Origin: Lineus longissimus
Taxonomy: Eukaryota; Nemertea; Pilidiophora; Heteronemertea; Lineidae
Assembly: GCF_910592395.1 (NCBI RefSeq)
Contig: NC_088321.1
Span: forward strand, 7,504,001-7,568,000
Direction of reading: 5' to 3'
Length of the DNA stretch: 64,000 bases
Positions 1-12,289 of the stretch are shown here, piece by piece; positions within the stretch are counted from its first letter, which is position 1; every line of letters begins with the position of its first letter. The position numbers and the translations under genes were made by a program. Below the pieces are notes generated by a model. It did no database searches, was not told the origin of the DNA, and saw nothing but the letters and a program-made list of their open reading frames with translations.

Positions 1-2270
1 TACTTTTTTTCGGACTTTTGAATATGGCATTTTGGCAGATCGTTGTGGATAGGGAGGAGGCTAGTATTGGATGAGCGGAAAGAGTGGATATCGTATATTC
101 TGGAGATATTGACGTCGTGTAGAGACATCGTTTTGTAGGGAGCATAAACGGACGTTTTTGTGCAGTGTTTGCCGTCACTATTTTCTCCCGCCGTGGCTCA
201 TGAAGGGAGGCCTCCCACCCGCGATTATTTAGATCGTTCTATTCCACGGCCGTTAGACAACAATGTGCCTTAACAATTTATTTGATCACATGACTCCTGT
301 GGAATCTCCGATCTGATTGGTTGATCTGCAAACATGACGCCTTCGTGGTAATTTGCATGATTTATGAAGTAATTTCCCTTGACCAACTTTGAACGCGTCG
401 ATTATGATAATAAAAGGGAGGGACCCAAATTGGAAGTAAATAATAATTAGGTCATGTGCCAGGAATGGTTACTGCGTAATCAATTTTTTGGGTACTTCGT
501 CAACTGGCGGAGAAATTTGCTGATGCGCCAAATCCCGTGCGAGTTTCTTCGATATTTCGCCGGAAAATCAGTTTAAAACAGGTAAGATCGGTTCATATGC
601 CAAGAATTCGTACATGGTAACGAAGAACCCATATCGAGGGACTCTTATGAACCAAGAATAGAAACTAGCAAGTCTTTATAAACGTAAACAGAATGATGAA
701 AAGGGAAAATTATATGGTAATTTCTCATCTTGGTGGTGTATGCTACAATGTGGAACCAACTACACGGCTCGTCGATGGTGTAGCAGGAGATTTGCTTGAC
801 CAACTTTGAAAATCGCGAGCCCGGGTCTCCTGGTCGTATTCCTTATTATATACCAAGCCACTTTGGTTACTCAACCCGCCGTTGGCGCGGTGGTCGGCAG
901 GCTATTCATAGTAACAAGACCGAGGGATTTCTCCACAAGTAAAAATTACCTAGCTAACGGCCGTGATTCCAATACGGAGAACGTGAGTAACATTTTATTC
1001 ATTGATTTATTTGGAGGCCGATGAGATCTTTGTGAACTTTGTTCGTGTACATATGTTGTCGTATTCGGAATCGTGTATATTCGTATTATTCTAAACCACG
1101 TGAATGGATTCTGGAAGGATCTATTCAATCGTATCGTAAATGTGGAGCTCGCCAAGCCAGGATCGACAGCAAGTGGACTCGTAGAGAATTGAAGAAACCA
1201 GGCTGTGGTAAGTTTGTGACATTTTAGTACGTTATAGATACAGTCCTCACATCGCCTTATTGTATGGGAGGTCAATTATAGCTGCGCCCAAAAAACTTGC
1301 CGCTGGCTGCATTGGGTACGGGGTGAGTTTTGATCAATCAATCATGCTTTCTGCCAGCTGTAGGGTAATACCGGAAGATGTTGGCTAGAACACCGACCAA
1401 CCGGCGAAGTAATTATAAAAATGAAAAAAGTGAAGGAACCTTTTTTGCCTGGGTGAGAAAACTTCGTAAAAATTATATACTTTCGATTGTCGGATGATCT
1501 ATTTCCGGACATTGTCATTTCTCCGCTCTCGTCATAACCCCCTCCTCCTGCAGGCGAGTCCAGCCCTTCTGATGACCAGACAAAAAATGCCATGAACTTC
1601 AGTGACCTGGGTGACCGTTTTTTAGCTGTTCGCAAATCGCGTTGTACTGGGGCACGTCATCGTGGGGGGTTCGGGAAGAAGTCTTGATGCACTTCAGCCG
1701 ACAAGAACGATCAGGGAAATAGAAACATACAAGTACCAGTCGTAGCGATCACATCAGATCGCCGTTATACTCATGTGATCCATCCGTACTGTAAACCCCT
1801 TAATTTACACAGGGTTTTTTTTCGCAGAATTTGCAAACAGCCTATATTCGCGAAAATAAAAATCGCGAAAAAAGTTTTAGATTCGAAAAACTGATCGAAA
1901 TTTCAAAATCAACAAAAAAATAAAAGTCGTGGATATTTTTTTCAGAAATGTTGGCTGATTGGAAAAATAAAAAAGCACGAACATTTGTCTGTTGACAGTG
2001 TGCTGGTTGCTGCAACTCTCTCACGCAAATGACTCACTACAACACTGAAATGCGAATAATATACTTTATTCTTTTTTTCTATTTATGATTTACCACCACC
2101 TTCGTATTCTACTTTTTGTTATAGATATGCACCACCAACATTGTAGCATTCATTCAATATAATACCATGTTCTAAATATAATGATATGCAGCAAACGACC
2201 TATTTCGTCCAATCAAAAGCGTGTACAGAGAATCACCGTATGTGTCATTTTGCTTCTTTGTGATATTTTC
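1..2270. other. No supported gene
   Basis: AT-rich sequence with only short unconvincing open frames on both strands. 1840-1960 is very A/T-rich. I see no domain, repeat family or RNA gene I can support. Confidence 0.5.
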
Positions 2271-2276
2271 AACTGC

Positions 2277-2392
2277 TACTTTTTTACAATTGATTGCCGC
2301 GGCCAATATGGCATGTTTCACTTTATTTTACACCACCAGCATACAACAATCGTTGAGGTGATATAAAGATAACTTCCTTCATTATTACTTGC
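2277..2392 (-). repeat. Diverged copy of the intron part of the 600 bp unit
   Basis: The block with TTGCCGCGGCCAATATGGC, followed by a CACTTTATTT run and TTACTTGCGAGC, follows the same order as the TTGCCGTGGCCAAAATGGCG block at 9950-10045. It is clearly older than the 9.5-11.3 kb copies. I found no matching exon-like segment beside it. Confidence 0.45.
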
Positions 2393-2394
2393 GA

Positions 2395-4105
2395 GCAAAA
2401 ATCACAAGTAGGCCTACTGATGTTCTTACATTGTTTGGCGCTTCATAATATACAATGTAGCTCTTTTCTGGAAGCACGGGAGGAACAGTGCATGAAGCTG
2501 CAGCCAGCTGACAGCGTTATCACTCTGTTGCGCTCAGCAGAGTAAAAAATACATTGTCCATGTTGGCCACGGCATTCTACACTAAAGGGAGTAGACAGTA
2601 TTATAGACTATTCTAAACTAAAGGGAGTAGACAGTATTGGGATGACAGTCTGAATAATCTCACCATTTGGGCAACCAAGGACAGAAATTCAGGAATCTAC
2701 CTTGCCTACTATAATTTAAGTGGGCAAGGTAGCCGACTGGTTATATAACATTGATATACCACAGGGGCACGCTTTATAAGTGGGAAATCAGTCAAGCTAG
2801 CAGGAATAAGCATGAAAGCAAAGATATAACATTTAACTCGCCTGTCCCGAAGGCATTAGAAAAATATTTCTATATTCTTGATTGAATTCAGGGGCCGATT
2901 TTAGATCACTGTTGACTTATGATGTGTACCCCTGTGTGATAAATGTTAGCCTTTTTGTTCGAGGTGACATACAAGCAAAACAGAAAGGGTCAGAAATGTC
3001 CATGTGGAGGGAGTTAGCGGTCGAGGACCGAAATCATAACTGACTTTAAACAAGCTTGGTCAGTTTTCTGGATTTTATCCTGTTAATCGGCAACAAATTT
3101 ATCATATACCTCATGTGCACTGATCCGGTAGACAAAACATAGAAACAAATGATGTTACGGCCTGCGGTCTGGAACCTTTATGCTGATCCGGCGACTCGGA
3201 CCGGTCTCTCTGTGGGTTTTCTTATTTTACCAACCTGAGGATGAATACATTCTTTGTTTAAGCCAGTACGGCTGTGTTGTACAGCTATAACATGCTAGAA
3301 TTGATTAATCATGAGTCATTTTGTTTTGGATCAAGATGTTTCGTTATGCACCATGTATTTTGTTTTGTTTTCACAAATTTTCAGGAAAATGGCTGATCTT
3401 GTAACCGAAAAGTCGTTTTACTTGTTTGTCTCCTCTAATCAACTTTATCACTTATGAAATAATATATGAGCTGATTCGGACTGCATTTGCGGTTCGTCTT
3501 TTCTATTAATTTTGTCTTTGAGTTTGAACATGGACAAATGTGCCAATTGACCAAACAATTGGCTTTGACTCTCGCGTGATCGGGTGTGGACTGAAATAAT
3601 CAGCTAATTATGATCAATTTAGCTTGTTTCGGCGCTTTTCAAACTACATGTATATGATTGACAACCAAGCTAATCAACAATCGACACTGAATATACCTTC
3701 GAGCAGGACTTATGTCACCTAAAATCTAGGTTATCTGTTTATTTAGCAACTCTCAGTTCATGCAAGAAAACAGAGTACAAATACGCATGCACCAAATATT
3801 GTGTCCCAGTTGTTACCCTCTAACACGTCGTTCTACGTTTGGTTTGCCTCCTCCCCCCCCCAAAAAAAATAGCTGGAAGGCAAGTGGCGAATCCAGTGCT
3901 CTAGATCCATGTCTTCCCCAACCCCAACCGTTGGGTGCCGTGCTAAAATGGATTCATCATCCATGAATGCTCAAAATAAAGGTTTAATTGAACATGCATA
4001 ATGTGGTCAAATGATTTTTTTTTTTCATTTTCCATTTTGAAAAACCACGACGAGATTGATGCAATAGGAGACAAGGGAGACAAGTTATGGAACTGACACC
4101 AAACT
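2395..4105. other. No supported gene
   Basis: This stretch has a short direct repeat at 2580-2640 (CTAAAGGGAGTAGACAGTAT twice) and otherwise unremarkable sequence. No protein or RNA gene is supported. Confidence 0.5.
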
Positions 4106-4109
4106 GGAG

Positions 4110-4255
4110 GTATTGCATTGGTTGTCTCACCGAACCCGAGGCGTAGTCGAGGTGTTGGCCAACAATTTAGCGCCACCTAGGCGGTTTATGTGAGACGATC
4201 AATACCGACAGTGAGGTATCAATTTCTATTCTAAAACATCTCAAATTAAATACCA
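4110..4255 (+). repeat. Diverged fragment of the 7.5/37.9 kb repeat family
   Basis: CGAACCCGAGGCG and, 75 bases on, CAATTTCTATTCTAAAA with a CTCAAA end match the landmarks of the family at 7488-8166. The middle differs. Confidence 0.45.
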
Positions 4256-5529
4256 AAAAACTGGTTGTAAGTGTTTCTTGACTGCTGCCATATTTTGCAC
4301 CTTATACCCAAGCGGTCGTGGTTGCCGAACCATAACTGCTGAATTCAAAACGAGGCTTCATTGGCACATGGTGCGTTTACACTGTAAACTGTGGTTCATT
4401 ATAAAGTTAATTATTGGCCCTGTCAGCTGGTATTGACGCCAGTAGACCAGGGCCAGGTTGTTCAAAAGCACATAAGTCACGCACACAAACACTCGATTTT
4501 CGAAGTATTTCTCACCGACTCGTTATTTGGTCCTGAGTCATGAAGTTTTTTACAAGGTTCTCGAGTAGCTAATCAGGTACAGTCCTCACAATCTGGGTAA
4601 ATTGCAGGTTTCGAGAGTCGAAAAAGATATGATTTAGTCATTTGGTTCATACAAGTATGCACGTACATAATATAACAAGTTTCTGGAGTATAACATGAAA
4701 TAGACACTCTAGTTTAACTGAACTAACTGCTCCATGTAAACTCTAGTTTGACTGATCTAACAGCTCCATAAGTTATAAGGTAGGTTTCCATATTATTCTT
4801 TAGGAAAGTTTTTCCCGATTCCCCGTAAGACTAATTGTACACACGACGATTTACGAGTGTCGTGTGAATGAATTGGCGCTGTATTTGATGATACGACCAA
4901 CCTTCGTAGTTCGTAGTTCGTATTGCTTGTGAAACCTGCCTCTAAGGAGCTCGACACATACGCCAATAATATGTCTCAATGACCACCTTCGTGACTTGTC
5001 CACCCAATTTGAATCTCAATACATATATCGACATTGTGAAAGTGATCGAGTGTATCTACTAAGTGAGACCAGACCGGACATGATGACGCTGCCTGCAACA
5101 GCGCATCTGGAGCTACCGCCATTTTGGCTACACCTCCTAATGTTAAAGCAATTAACTCTTTCTAAAAGAATTGAATGCTCATTTAAAACGTGGGAGGCCG
5201 CTCTCTGGAAAAAAAGTACAGACTCCCGCCTATTAGTATTCACTACGTTTTGAAAGAGTTCTATCGTTGAAGGATTTCAAGTTCTAGCCAAAATGGCGGT
5301 ACCTACGGCCAACCCTTAATAACTTTCTTTAATGAAACGAAACCCCTGTACAAATTGTGTGAAGTAAAATTTCTCATACGCTGTAACATCGGGCCTTTTT
5401 CTGGAGCGGTTGTGGTGAATAGACTAAAACGCTGGGGCATGATGTAACAGCCATATGCAATATTTCTGACCATCTTGCATCGAACTATAGAGTAATTCAT
5501 GCATTCGCCCCATGACTGTGCATCAAGAT

Positions 5530-5770
5530 ATTACGACTTCTAGAAAATCAAACCACGTTGCACGCACTGGCCCACAGCATCAACAGATAATAAATCACAT
5601 CATTTTCTAGAGTACAAAAAGAAATATAATACCAGAATACAATACCAGCATGAGTATTTGCAAGTTATATAGTACAGACAGGCTACATTTCACGCACTGG
5701 ACCTTTAAGGAGTACGAAAGGAAATTTCTATTACAAGTTTCTTGAGAAACTAAACAATTATCTACGCACT
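5530..5770 (+). repeat. Degenerate ~60 bp tandem repeats, first block
   Basis: CACGCACTGG, TAGAGTACAAAA and related words recur at roughly 60-80 bp spacing. They match the better-kept block at 7080-7430. Confidence 0.4.
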
Positions 5771-5784
5771 TTGTCCATTATAAG

Positions 5785-6480
5785 GCCAAGCATACCCAGG
5801 CAAAATTATCTGTGAAAATCTATATAGAATCTATGAAAAAGCTATAGTGGATATGGCAAACAAGCATACCCAGGCAAAATTATCTGAAACATCTATATAG
5901 AATCCATTAGAAATCTATATAGAATCTATAAAAAATCCATAGTGGATATGGTAAACAAGCATACCCAGGCCAAATTAACTATGAAAAATCTATATAGAAT
6001 CTATGAAAAAGCTATAGTGGATATGGTAAACAAGCATACCCAGGCCAAATTAACTATGAAAAATCTATATAGAATCTATGAAAAAGCTATAGTGGATATG
6101 GTAAACAAGCATATCCAGGCAAAATTATCTGTGAAAAATCTATATAGAAGCTATGAAAAAGCTATAGTGGATATGGTAAACAAGCATATCCAGGCAAAAT
6201 TATCTGTGAAAAATCTATATAGAATCTATGAAAAAGCTATAGTGGATATGGCAAACAAGCATACCCAGGCAAAATTATCTGTGAAAAATCTATATAGAAT
6301 CTATGAAAAAGCTATAGTGGATATGGTAAACAAGCATACCCAGGCCAAATTAACTATGAAAAATCTATATAGAATCTATGAAAAAGCTATAGTGGATATG
6401 GTAAACAAGCATATCCAGGCAAAATTATCTGTGAAAAATCTATATAGAATCTATGAAAAATCTATATAGGACATTTTTGC
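5785..6480 (+). repeat. 75 bp minisatellite with a 25-residue coding period
   Basis: About nine direct copies of a 75 bp unit (landmarks CAAGCATACCCAGGC and AAATCTATATAGAATCTATG). The first two copies are shorter and out of frame. The rest keep one frame open for 175 codons (5942-6469), repeating MVNKHTQAKLTMKNLYRIYE plus KAIVD with a few substitutions such as HIQAKLSVKNLYRSYE. Because 75 is a multiple of three, the open frame may simply reflect the period. No start context, intron signal or domain supports a real protein. Confidence 0.85.
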
Positions 6481-7079
6481 TATATAGATTCGGATGTTGG
6501 CTAGTATGCATCGACATGATTTTGTTACCCAATACAGAGCTTATAAATGAGTCTTATACAATGCAATAACAAGAATACATTAATTAGCACAAATAAGCTT
6601 CCATCAATTTTGCAAACTTCTGCGAATATCTTCGCGTTACTAAAAATATAGCTCGATCATGAACAGGGTCAGTTTATAGGGCCAGCAGAAGCACATAAAG
6701 CCGTGTAGTATTTCGGCTTCCAACAGAGCCGCATCCGCACTGATTTCCCCCCAGTAAATACAATGTGCTATCAAAAATGGCCTTGAAAATATACCAACAA
6801 GATGCGAACCTTGTATGCTATACTCCTTTTGTGACTATAGTATCCAGTCCGTGAATTGTAATGCATACAATCATCAGACACTTTTAATCATGTGCGAACA
6901 TTTGAGTATCATCTCGCATTTTCAAACGCTAACTTAATAATTTGCCGAGCTGCATGGTTTGTCAATGCTTATGCTTTACCTTAGAGAAAAAAAACACTTT
7001 AAAAATAAGATTTTTTTCTGGCCACAATGGGTCATCTGCCCTCTATGATCATGTCCCATCTTTTTTGTACAAAATACAA
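6481..7079. other. No supported gene
   Basis: AT-rich unique-looking sequence between the minisatellite and the degenerate 60 bp repeats. Nothing recognised. Confidence 0.5.
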
Positions 7080-7430
7080 TTCAAACATTAGCTCACGTGT
7101 ATCAAACTACTAAAATAGTCTAGAGTACAAAAGGCAATAAAATGCACTGGTTCACGTGTTTCAAACTAAAACTAATTTCTAGATTACAATCGACAATACA
7201 GTATATACTGATTCACGTGTATCAAACTACTACTACATGTTTCTCGAGTACAAAGGACAAATTCGATTCAATATAATTAATGCACTGGTTTATGTGATGT
7301 GCATTGAAATATTACACGTGTCTAGTGTTCAGAAAGCGTTTACCATACGAGGCACTGGTTCATGTGTATCAATATACTTAGTACTACAGTTTTGTAGAAT
7401 GCAACAGGCAACACAAGTCACGCATTGACA
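7080..7430 (+). repeat. Degenerate ~60 bp tandem repeats, second block
   Basis: CACGTGTATCAAACTACTA recurs at about 7093, 7152 and 7214, each time followed by a TCTAGAGTACAAA-like word and an AATGCACTGGT-like word. Copies diverge toward 7430. Confidence 0.6.
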
Positions 7431-7476
7431 AGCATCAATATCTTGGAAAGTCGCCGTTGCGGGAGATCAGAAAAAG

Positions 7477-8168
7477 CCTTGATTTAAGGAATTGAACCCG
7501 AGGCGGAGGACCTTGGTTGAGTTACCAAGACACTCGAAGGTGGAGCTAAAATACAGTCCAAACCCGAGCCGACAGGCGAGGGTTTGGACGAAATTTTAGC
7601 TCCACCCGAGAGTGTCTTGGTAACTCAACCAAGGTCCGAAGCCGAGGGTTCAATTTCTATTCTAAAATACCTCAAACTTAAAAAGATAGGCCACGAAAAT
7701 AACTTGAATATGTGCGAATTTGGCAAATTCCATCCATCGCCGGCCCGGCCGGAGAGCCGGTAGCGCCATTGTTTACATTATGTTACGGCAACGTTACAGA
7801 AAATGAGACATGTACATTTTGTACAGCGCGCATAGGAAGTCCGCATCGGCTCGCTCAAGTGATGCTAAAATCCGCGCAAATGGGCTATTTGGAGCGTTTT
7901 TCTCGGCATGTGTAGTGCTCATTAAAAAACTTAGGGTGGTTGATGCTTCCTTGACTGATTTGTGTTTGAAGCAGTGTTTTGAGAGCCTCAAACTTCTGAA
8001 GTGAGCTGAAATTCCATTGACGTGACGTGTGCATGGTTCCACATTTTAGTGCAACCCGAGGGAACTTTGGTAGAGCATCTTGGTTGCGTGTCCAAAACAC
8101 TCCGCTCTCAGAACGAGGCTTATGCATTTTCCATTTAAAGTTGACTTTACGGTACCAAGGTATTTTAG
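7477..8168 (+). mobile_element. Hairpin-bearing repeat, copy 1 (inverted copy at 37.3 kb)
   Basis: The first 180 bases fold on themselves: 7488-7560 (GAACCCGAGG...GGAGCTAAAAT) is inverted at about 7595-7665. The rest runs to CCAAGGTATTTTAGAAT. The whole block recurs in reverse orientation at 37326-37986 with strong identity, while flanks differ at both ends, so it is a mobile repeat. It encodes no recognisable protein; short open frames in it are not conserved as coding. Confidence 0.7.
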
Positions 8169-8608
8169 AATTTTATTTATACACTGGTGGGCAGTGTCAC
8201 AATTCAATGGCTCCTCTCAGCCATTAGTGTCTCGCTACCTTCGCATATTCTGATTTCCCTCTTCGGCCAATTTCGACCTATTCCAATGTCTTCGCGCCGC
8301 ATATAATACCAGTAGAACAAAATTAGTCGCACGTTCCTAAATTATATCAGGTGGTCTAAAAAACCCACTACGTCTCGCTTTTTAAAGTACAATACATCAA
8401 ATGCTATCTAACGGAAATCATTGAAAAGTTGCCCTCGTGTGGCCGTTGATATTATCTAGAAGAACAAAAAGTTGCAAATCAATAGACTTCATATTATTCA
8501 TGTAGAGCTTAATTGAAAAGTGTGTGTAAAAAATGCAGTATCATTTCAGAATCGGCGCCATTGTGTTTGCGAGGACCAGGTACTAGCTTTTAGCACGTAC
8601 TGTGACTT

Positions 8609-8924
8609 TATCAAGTATGGGCAAAAAAGTGAAAAGTCCAAGTTAATACATGCAATGCGACGCATTAAATAAAACAAACAACAAGCATGAGAGAGGTGAA
8701 CTAAAAACAAAATAACATATCATAGTGCGTCATTTCCTCTGTGCAGCCTACTGGTGTTTACTCTGTAGTTAAATCATGTCACACCTTGTTGCCCTTGTCT
8801 ACGTTTAAACCTTATTAACTCTGATCGCTGTGTTTTTCTGTGATTTTCAATCGAGGGTATACAATTTTCATTGCATGTATCAAACTTGGATTTTTCACTT
8901 TTTTGCTCATACTTGACAAAGACA
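8609..8924. repeat. Inverted repeat pair, MITE-like
   Basis: ATCAAGTATGGGCAAAAAAG with the following GTGAAAAGTCCAAGTT (8609-8656) is inverted at 8873-8924, with a spacer of about 215 bp. Arms are about 48 bp with a few mismatches. No target duplication was found. Confidence 0.55.
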
Positions 8925-9726
8925 CAGTACAAACCAAAAGCTAGTACCGGTGTAACATCTGTGGTTGTTTCCCATGTGTCAGTGTTTCCAAACAATAGGC
9001 AGCTAGAGAGACCATGACTTTTCAATAGGGGGGATACACAGAAAAACTCGTCAATCTATTTTTGAGCGTTCCCAAACAATGAGGGGAAACACTCAAAAAC
9101 AGAAACACTCAAAAACATTACACCGGGTCCTCGGACCAAATTATACAGTCTATCATGAAAACGGTGCGACTTTCAATCTTTACATACATATTAATGGGCC
9201 ACTTCATAGGAACCGTTTTTTCATCGATTATATATAATGTATCTATTAATGATTATGATAAGTGACCTGTTCTATCAAATGCCTCATTATTTTTCAAAGC
9301 AGATTCTACAATGATTGTTGACAAACAGATACCTGGCTCACCTACCCATTGTATATGTAGGTTATGATAGTTTTCAGAATTGCCTTCGGCGGGGCTTGCG
9401 TGGCTTGTAGTGCCATAAGTCTACATCGTCCAGATGTGGTCTGCCTAATTTCACTCTCACCCCATGGATCAACATTCCTCAACAAAAATTAATCCTAATT
9501 AATACAGCCCTGATGGGTCCATCACAACAATTAGCAAATTAAGAAGCGATCAATGTGCATATTTTAGTATTTAACAAACTCCGCAAAATAAAAATTACAG
9601 ATTATCTCGCATATATTTTTTGATATAGATTTGATAATCGACAATTTCGCCTGTGTAAAATGTCATTGAACGGGCATATACGTCCTTTGCATGTGTCCAT
9701 TTCGTCTACTTTCTCACAATAGACAG

Positions 9727-9895
9727 TCCTATGGTGACTCGGGGACTTTTCTCTTCTTGGTAACAACATCAGAAGTATCACTACTTGACCTACGACGTTT
9801 TGGGCGTTGCATGTAGTCCCAAGATGTACCTGCAGTTTCCAAGTCATCTGAATAATAATAATAATAATTTGAATGATTACTTCCATGGTTAAGAG
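9727..9895 (-). pseudogene. Candidate last exon, copy A of triplication, diverged and early-stopped
   Basis: It starts after a TTTCAG acceptor. The phase-1 frame reads LNHGSNHSNYYYYYSDDLET, then AGTSWDYMQRPKRRRSSSDT and SDVVTKKRKVPESP, before an early stop near 9728. An in-frame 3 bp change and silent differences against copies B and C suggest the KRRRS..SDTSDVVTK block was once under coding constraint. A net 2 bp loss after VVTKKRK shifts the frame, so the downstream part seen in B and C is lost. The Tyr run comes from a (TAA)n-type microsatellite. Confidence 0.4.
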
Positions 9896-10221
9896 CTGAA
9901 ATGAAAATGATATCGTTTTAAGTTGAACACCTTTTTAATGTATATTTGCCGTGGCCAAAATGGCGTGTATCACTTTATTTCAAACAAAACATCATAAAGC
10001 AAGTGTTGATGATAGCTGGCTTTCTAAATTATCATTTGCAAGGAATGATTGCAGGTACCTTCGTTCACCTGGTTGCAAATCTCTGCATAATTTTGTCCGC
10101 ACATGCAAAAATAGCAAATGAATAAGCGATCAATGTGCATATTTTAGTATAGTCTTATAGTATAGCAGTCTTCAAAACTCAGTAAAATAAAAACATACAG
10201 ATTATCTCGCATGTAATTGTT

Positions 10222-10493
10222 TTATATAGATTTAATAATCGACAATTTTGCCTGTGTATAAATTCGTTGAACGGGCATATAATTATGTCCTCTAGTGTCC
10301 ATTTTGTCTACTTTCTCACAAAAGACAGTCCTATGGAGACTCAGAGACTTTTTCCTCATTTTGGTAACAACATCAGAAGTATCACTTTTTGACCTACGCC
10401 GTTTTCGGTGTTGCATTGAGTAAGATGTACCTGCAGTTTCCAAGCCACCGAAAGAAGAAACAGGATGTAAATAACGACTTCCACCGCCAACAA
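10222..10493 (-). CDS. Candidate last exon of kinase gene, copy B of triplication
   Basis: It has the same acceptor, frame and product as copy C, with only a few substitutions: HRKRRR where C has HLKRRR, and VQRIYTQAKL where C has VQRHYTQAKL. It ends at a stop at 10222. The last part, IYTQAKLSIIKSI, resembles the 25-residue unit encoded on the plus strand at 5.9-6.5 kb (HTQAKL...KNLYR). It may be an alternative last exon or a dead duplicate. Confidence 0.4.
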
Positions 10494-10819
10494 CTGAAAT
10501 GAAAATGCTATCGTTTCAAGTTGAACAACTTTTTTAATGTATATTTGCCGTGATCAAAATGGCGTGTATCACTTAATTTCAAACAAAACATCATAAAGCA
10601 AGTATTGATAATAGCTGGCTTTCTTAATTATCATTTGCAAGGAATGATTACATGTACCTTCGTTCACCTGGTTGCAAATCTCAGCATAATTTTGTCCGCA
10701 CATGCAACAATAGCAAATGAACAAGCGATCAATGTGCATATTTTAGTATAGTCTATAGCATAGCAGTCTTCAAAACTCAGTAAAATAAAAACATACAGAT
10801 CATCTCGCATGTAATTGTT

Positions 10820-11091
10820 TTATATAGATTTGATAATCGACAATTTCGCCTGTGTATAATGTCGTTGAACGGGCATATAATTATGTCCTCTAGTGTCCAT
10901 TTTGTCTACTTTCTCACAAAAGACAGTCCTATGGAGACTCAGAGACTTTTTCCTCATTTTGGTAACAACATCAGAAGTATCACTTTTTGACCTACGCCGT
11001 TTTAGGTGTTGCATTGAGTAAGATGTACCTGCAGTTTCCAAGCCACCGAAAGAAGAAACAGGATGTAAATAACGACTTCCACCGCCAACAA
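10820..11091 (-). CDS. Candidate last exon of kinase gene, copy C of triplication
   Basis: It follows a CATTTCAG acceptor and is open in phase 1: VGGGSRYLHPVSSFGGLETA, then GTSYSMQHLKRRRSKSDTSD and VVTKMRKKSLSLHRTVF, to a stop at 10820. The basic run KRRRS...KMRKK looks like a bipartite nuclear-localisation signal. A GCAG|GTACAT donor after GLETAG would cut it to a 63 bp mini-exon. Copy B at 10222-10493 is nearly identical, 598 bp away. Whether either copy is used is unknown. Confidence 0.4.
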
Positions 11092-11094
11092 CTG

Positions 11095-12083
11095 AAATGA
11101 AAATGCTATCGTTTTAAGTTGAACAACTTTTTTAATGTATATTTGCCGTGATCAAAATGGCGTGTATCACTTAATTTCAAACAAAACATCATAAAGCAAG
11201 TATTGATGACAGCTGGCTTTCTTAATTATCATTTGCAAGGAATGATTGCATGTACCTACGTTCACCTGGTTGCAAATCTCAAATAGAGTCTTACAGAAGT
11301 CTTCATTGATACGTTATTCATTTTTACACATGTACAAGTCATGTACATTCTTCAAGAATCTTGAAAAAATCTGAACTAAATAATCTTACAAGAATCTTGT
11401 AACCCATGTACATGTTCACGTACACAGAAACGAATACGATCTTCACTAAGAATCTTTTAAAAAGAATCGTATCTGGATTTTTGACATGGACACTTACACT
11501 GTTGAAATATTTCAAAATCGTTCTTTTCTGAAAGCATGTACTCAGACAAAAGTGTCTAGTGTTGGCATTACAAAAATCTAAACGGACCATTTTAGGTTAC
11601 AGAACCCCAATATCCCCAATCCTCGAAAATCCAGAGTCAGTTGTATCCTCCTCCCCTCTCGCACAAGTTACTGACACTGGAATAAATCGATTGTATTCGC
11701 GGGAAGAGGCGGACAAATCTGCTCCGCGCAAGGAAAATGGCTCCTACATCATTCCGAGAAACTCAGTTACTATTGAAAACAATCGCCGTCTCTAAAACGC
11801 GTTGGCTGAAATTTCAAAAGCATGGGACGCACGTGCGGAATTTCTTGATCTTACACGATCTAATAGACAATTTTGTAAGGAGCAAGCAAACTCTCTCGCC
11901 TTCGATAAAAAGTAGATAAATGCCCACAAAAGAACAATATGACTTCTTGAGTAACTAAACAGCAGTTGGTATTCACTGTGTTCATTTGAAATGTGGTTTT
12001 GAGACACGGATGGTACACATTTATCATCGAACGGCGGGTGTGTTGTGATATCAGTAAACAGCCGGCAATTCCGCTGGAAGCTT
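11095..12083. repeat. ~1 kb duplicated segment, copy 1
   Basis: From GAAATGAAAATGCTATCG to CCGGCAATTCCGCTGGAAGC this segment matches 26358-27372 in the same orientation, with scattered substitutions and small indels. Its first part is also the intron part of the triplicated unit, so the copied piece includes the right end of that array. Confidence 0.8.
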
Positions 12084-12289
12084 TTTTTCAGGGCATAAGC
12101 TCGGTCGATAGGGCCGAGTGTTGGCCTGAGTTTCAGGATGTTGAACCCTGGGCTCCTGGACCAAAATACACTAAAATTGTAATTAAAATGTGTATAAAAG
12201 GATTGTTTTACAATTTTCACATAAATGCATGATTCTTGAATGACATAAAAGGTAATGATAATTTATTCTCTCTTATTGCTGTCTAGCTT

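Larger units (their letters stand above)
9529..11282 (-). repeat. Tandem triplication of a ~600 bp exon-bearing unit
   Basis: Three direct copies lie at about 9529-10104, 10105-10705 and 10706-11282. Each has the same order: an AAGCGATCAATGTGCATA block, an exon-like segment on the minus strand, then intron-like sequence with TTGCCGTG..CAAAATGGCG and a GGTTGCAAATCTC end. B and C are nearly identical and A is more diverged, so A split off first and B/C duplicated later. Confidence 0.85.
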
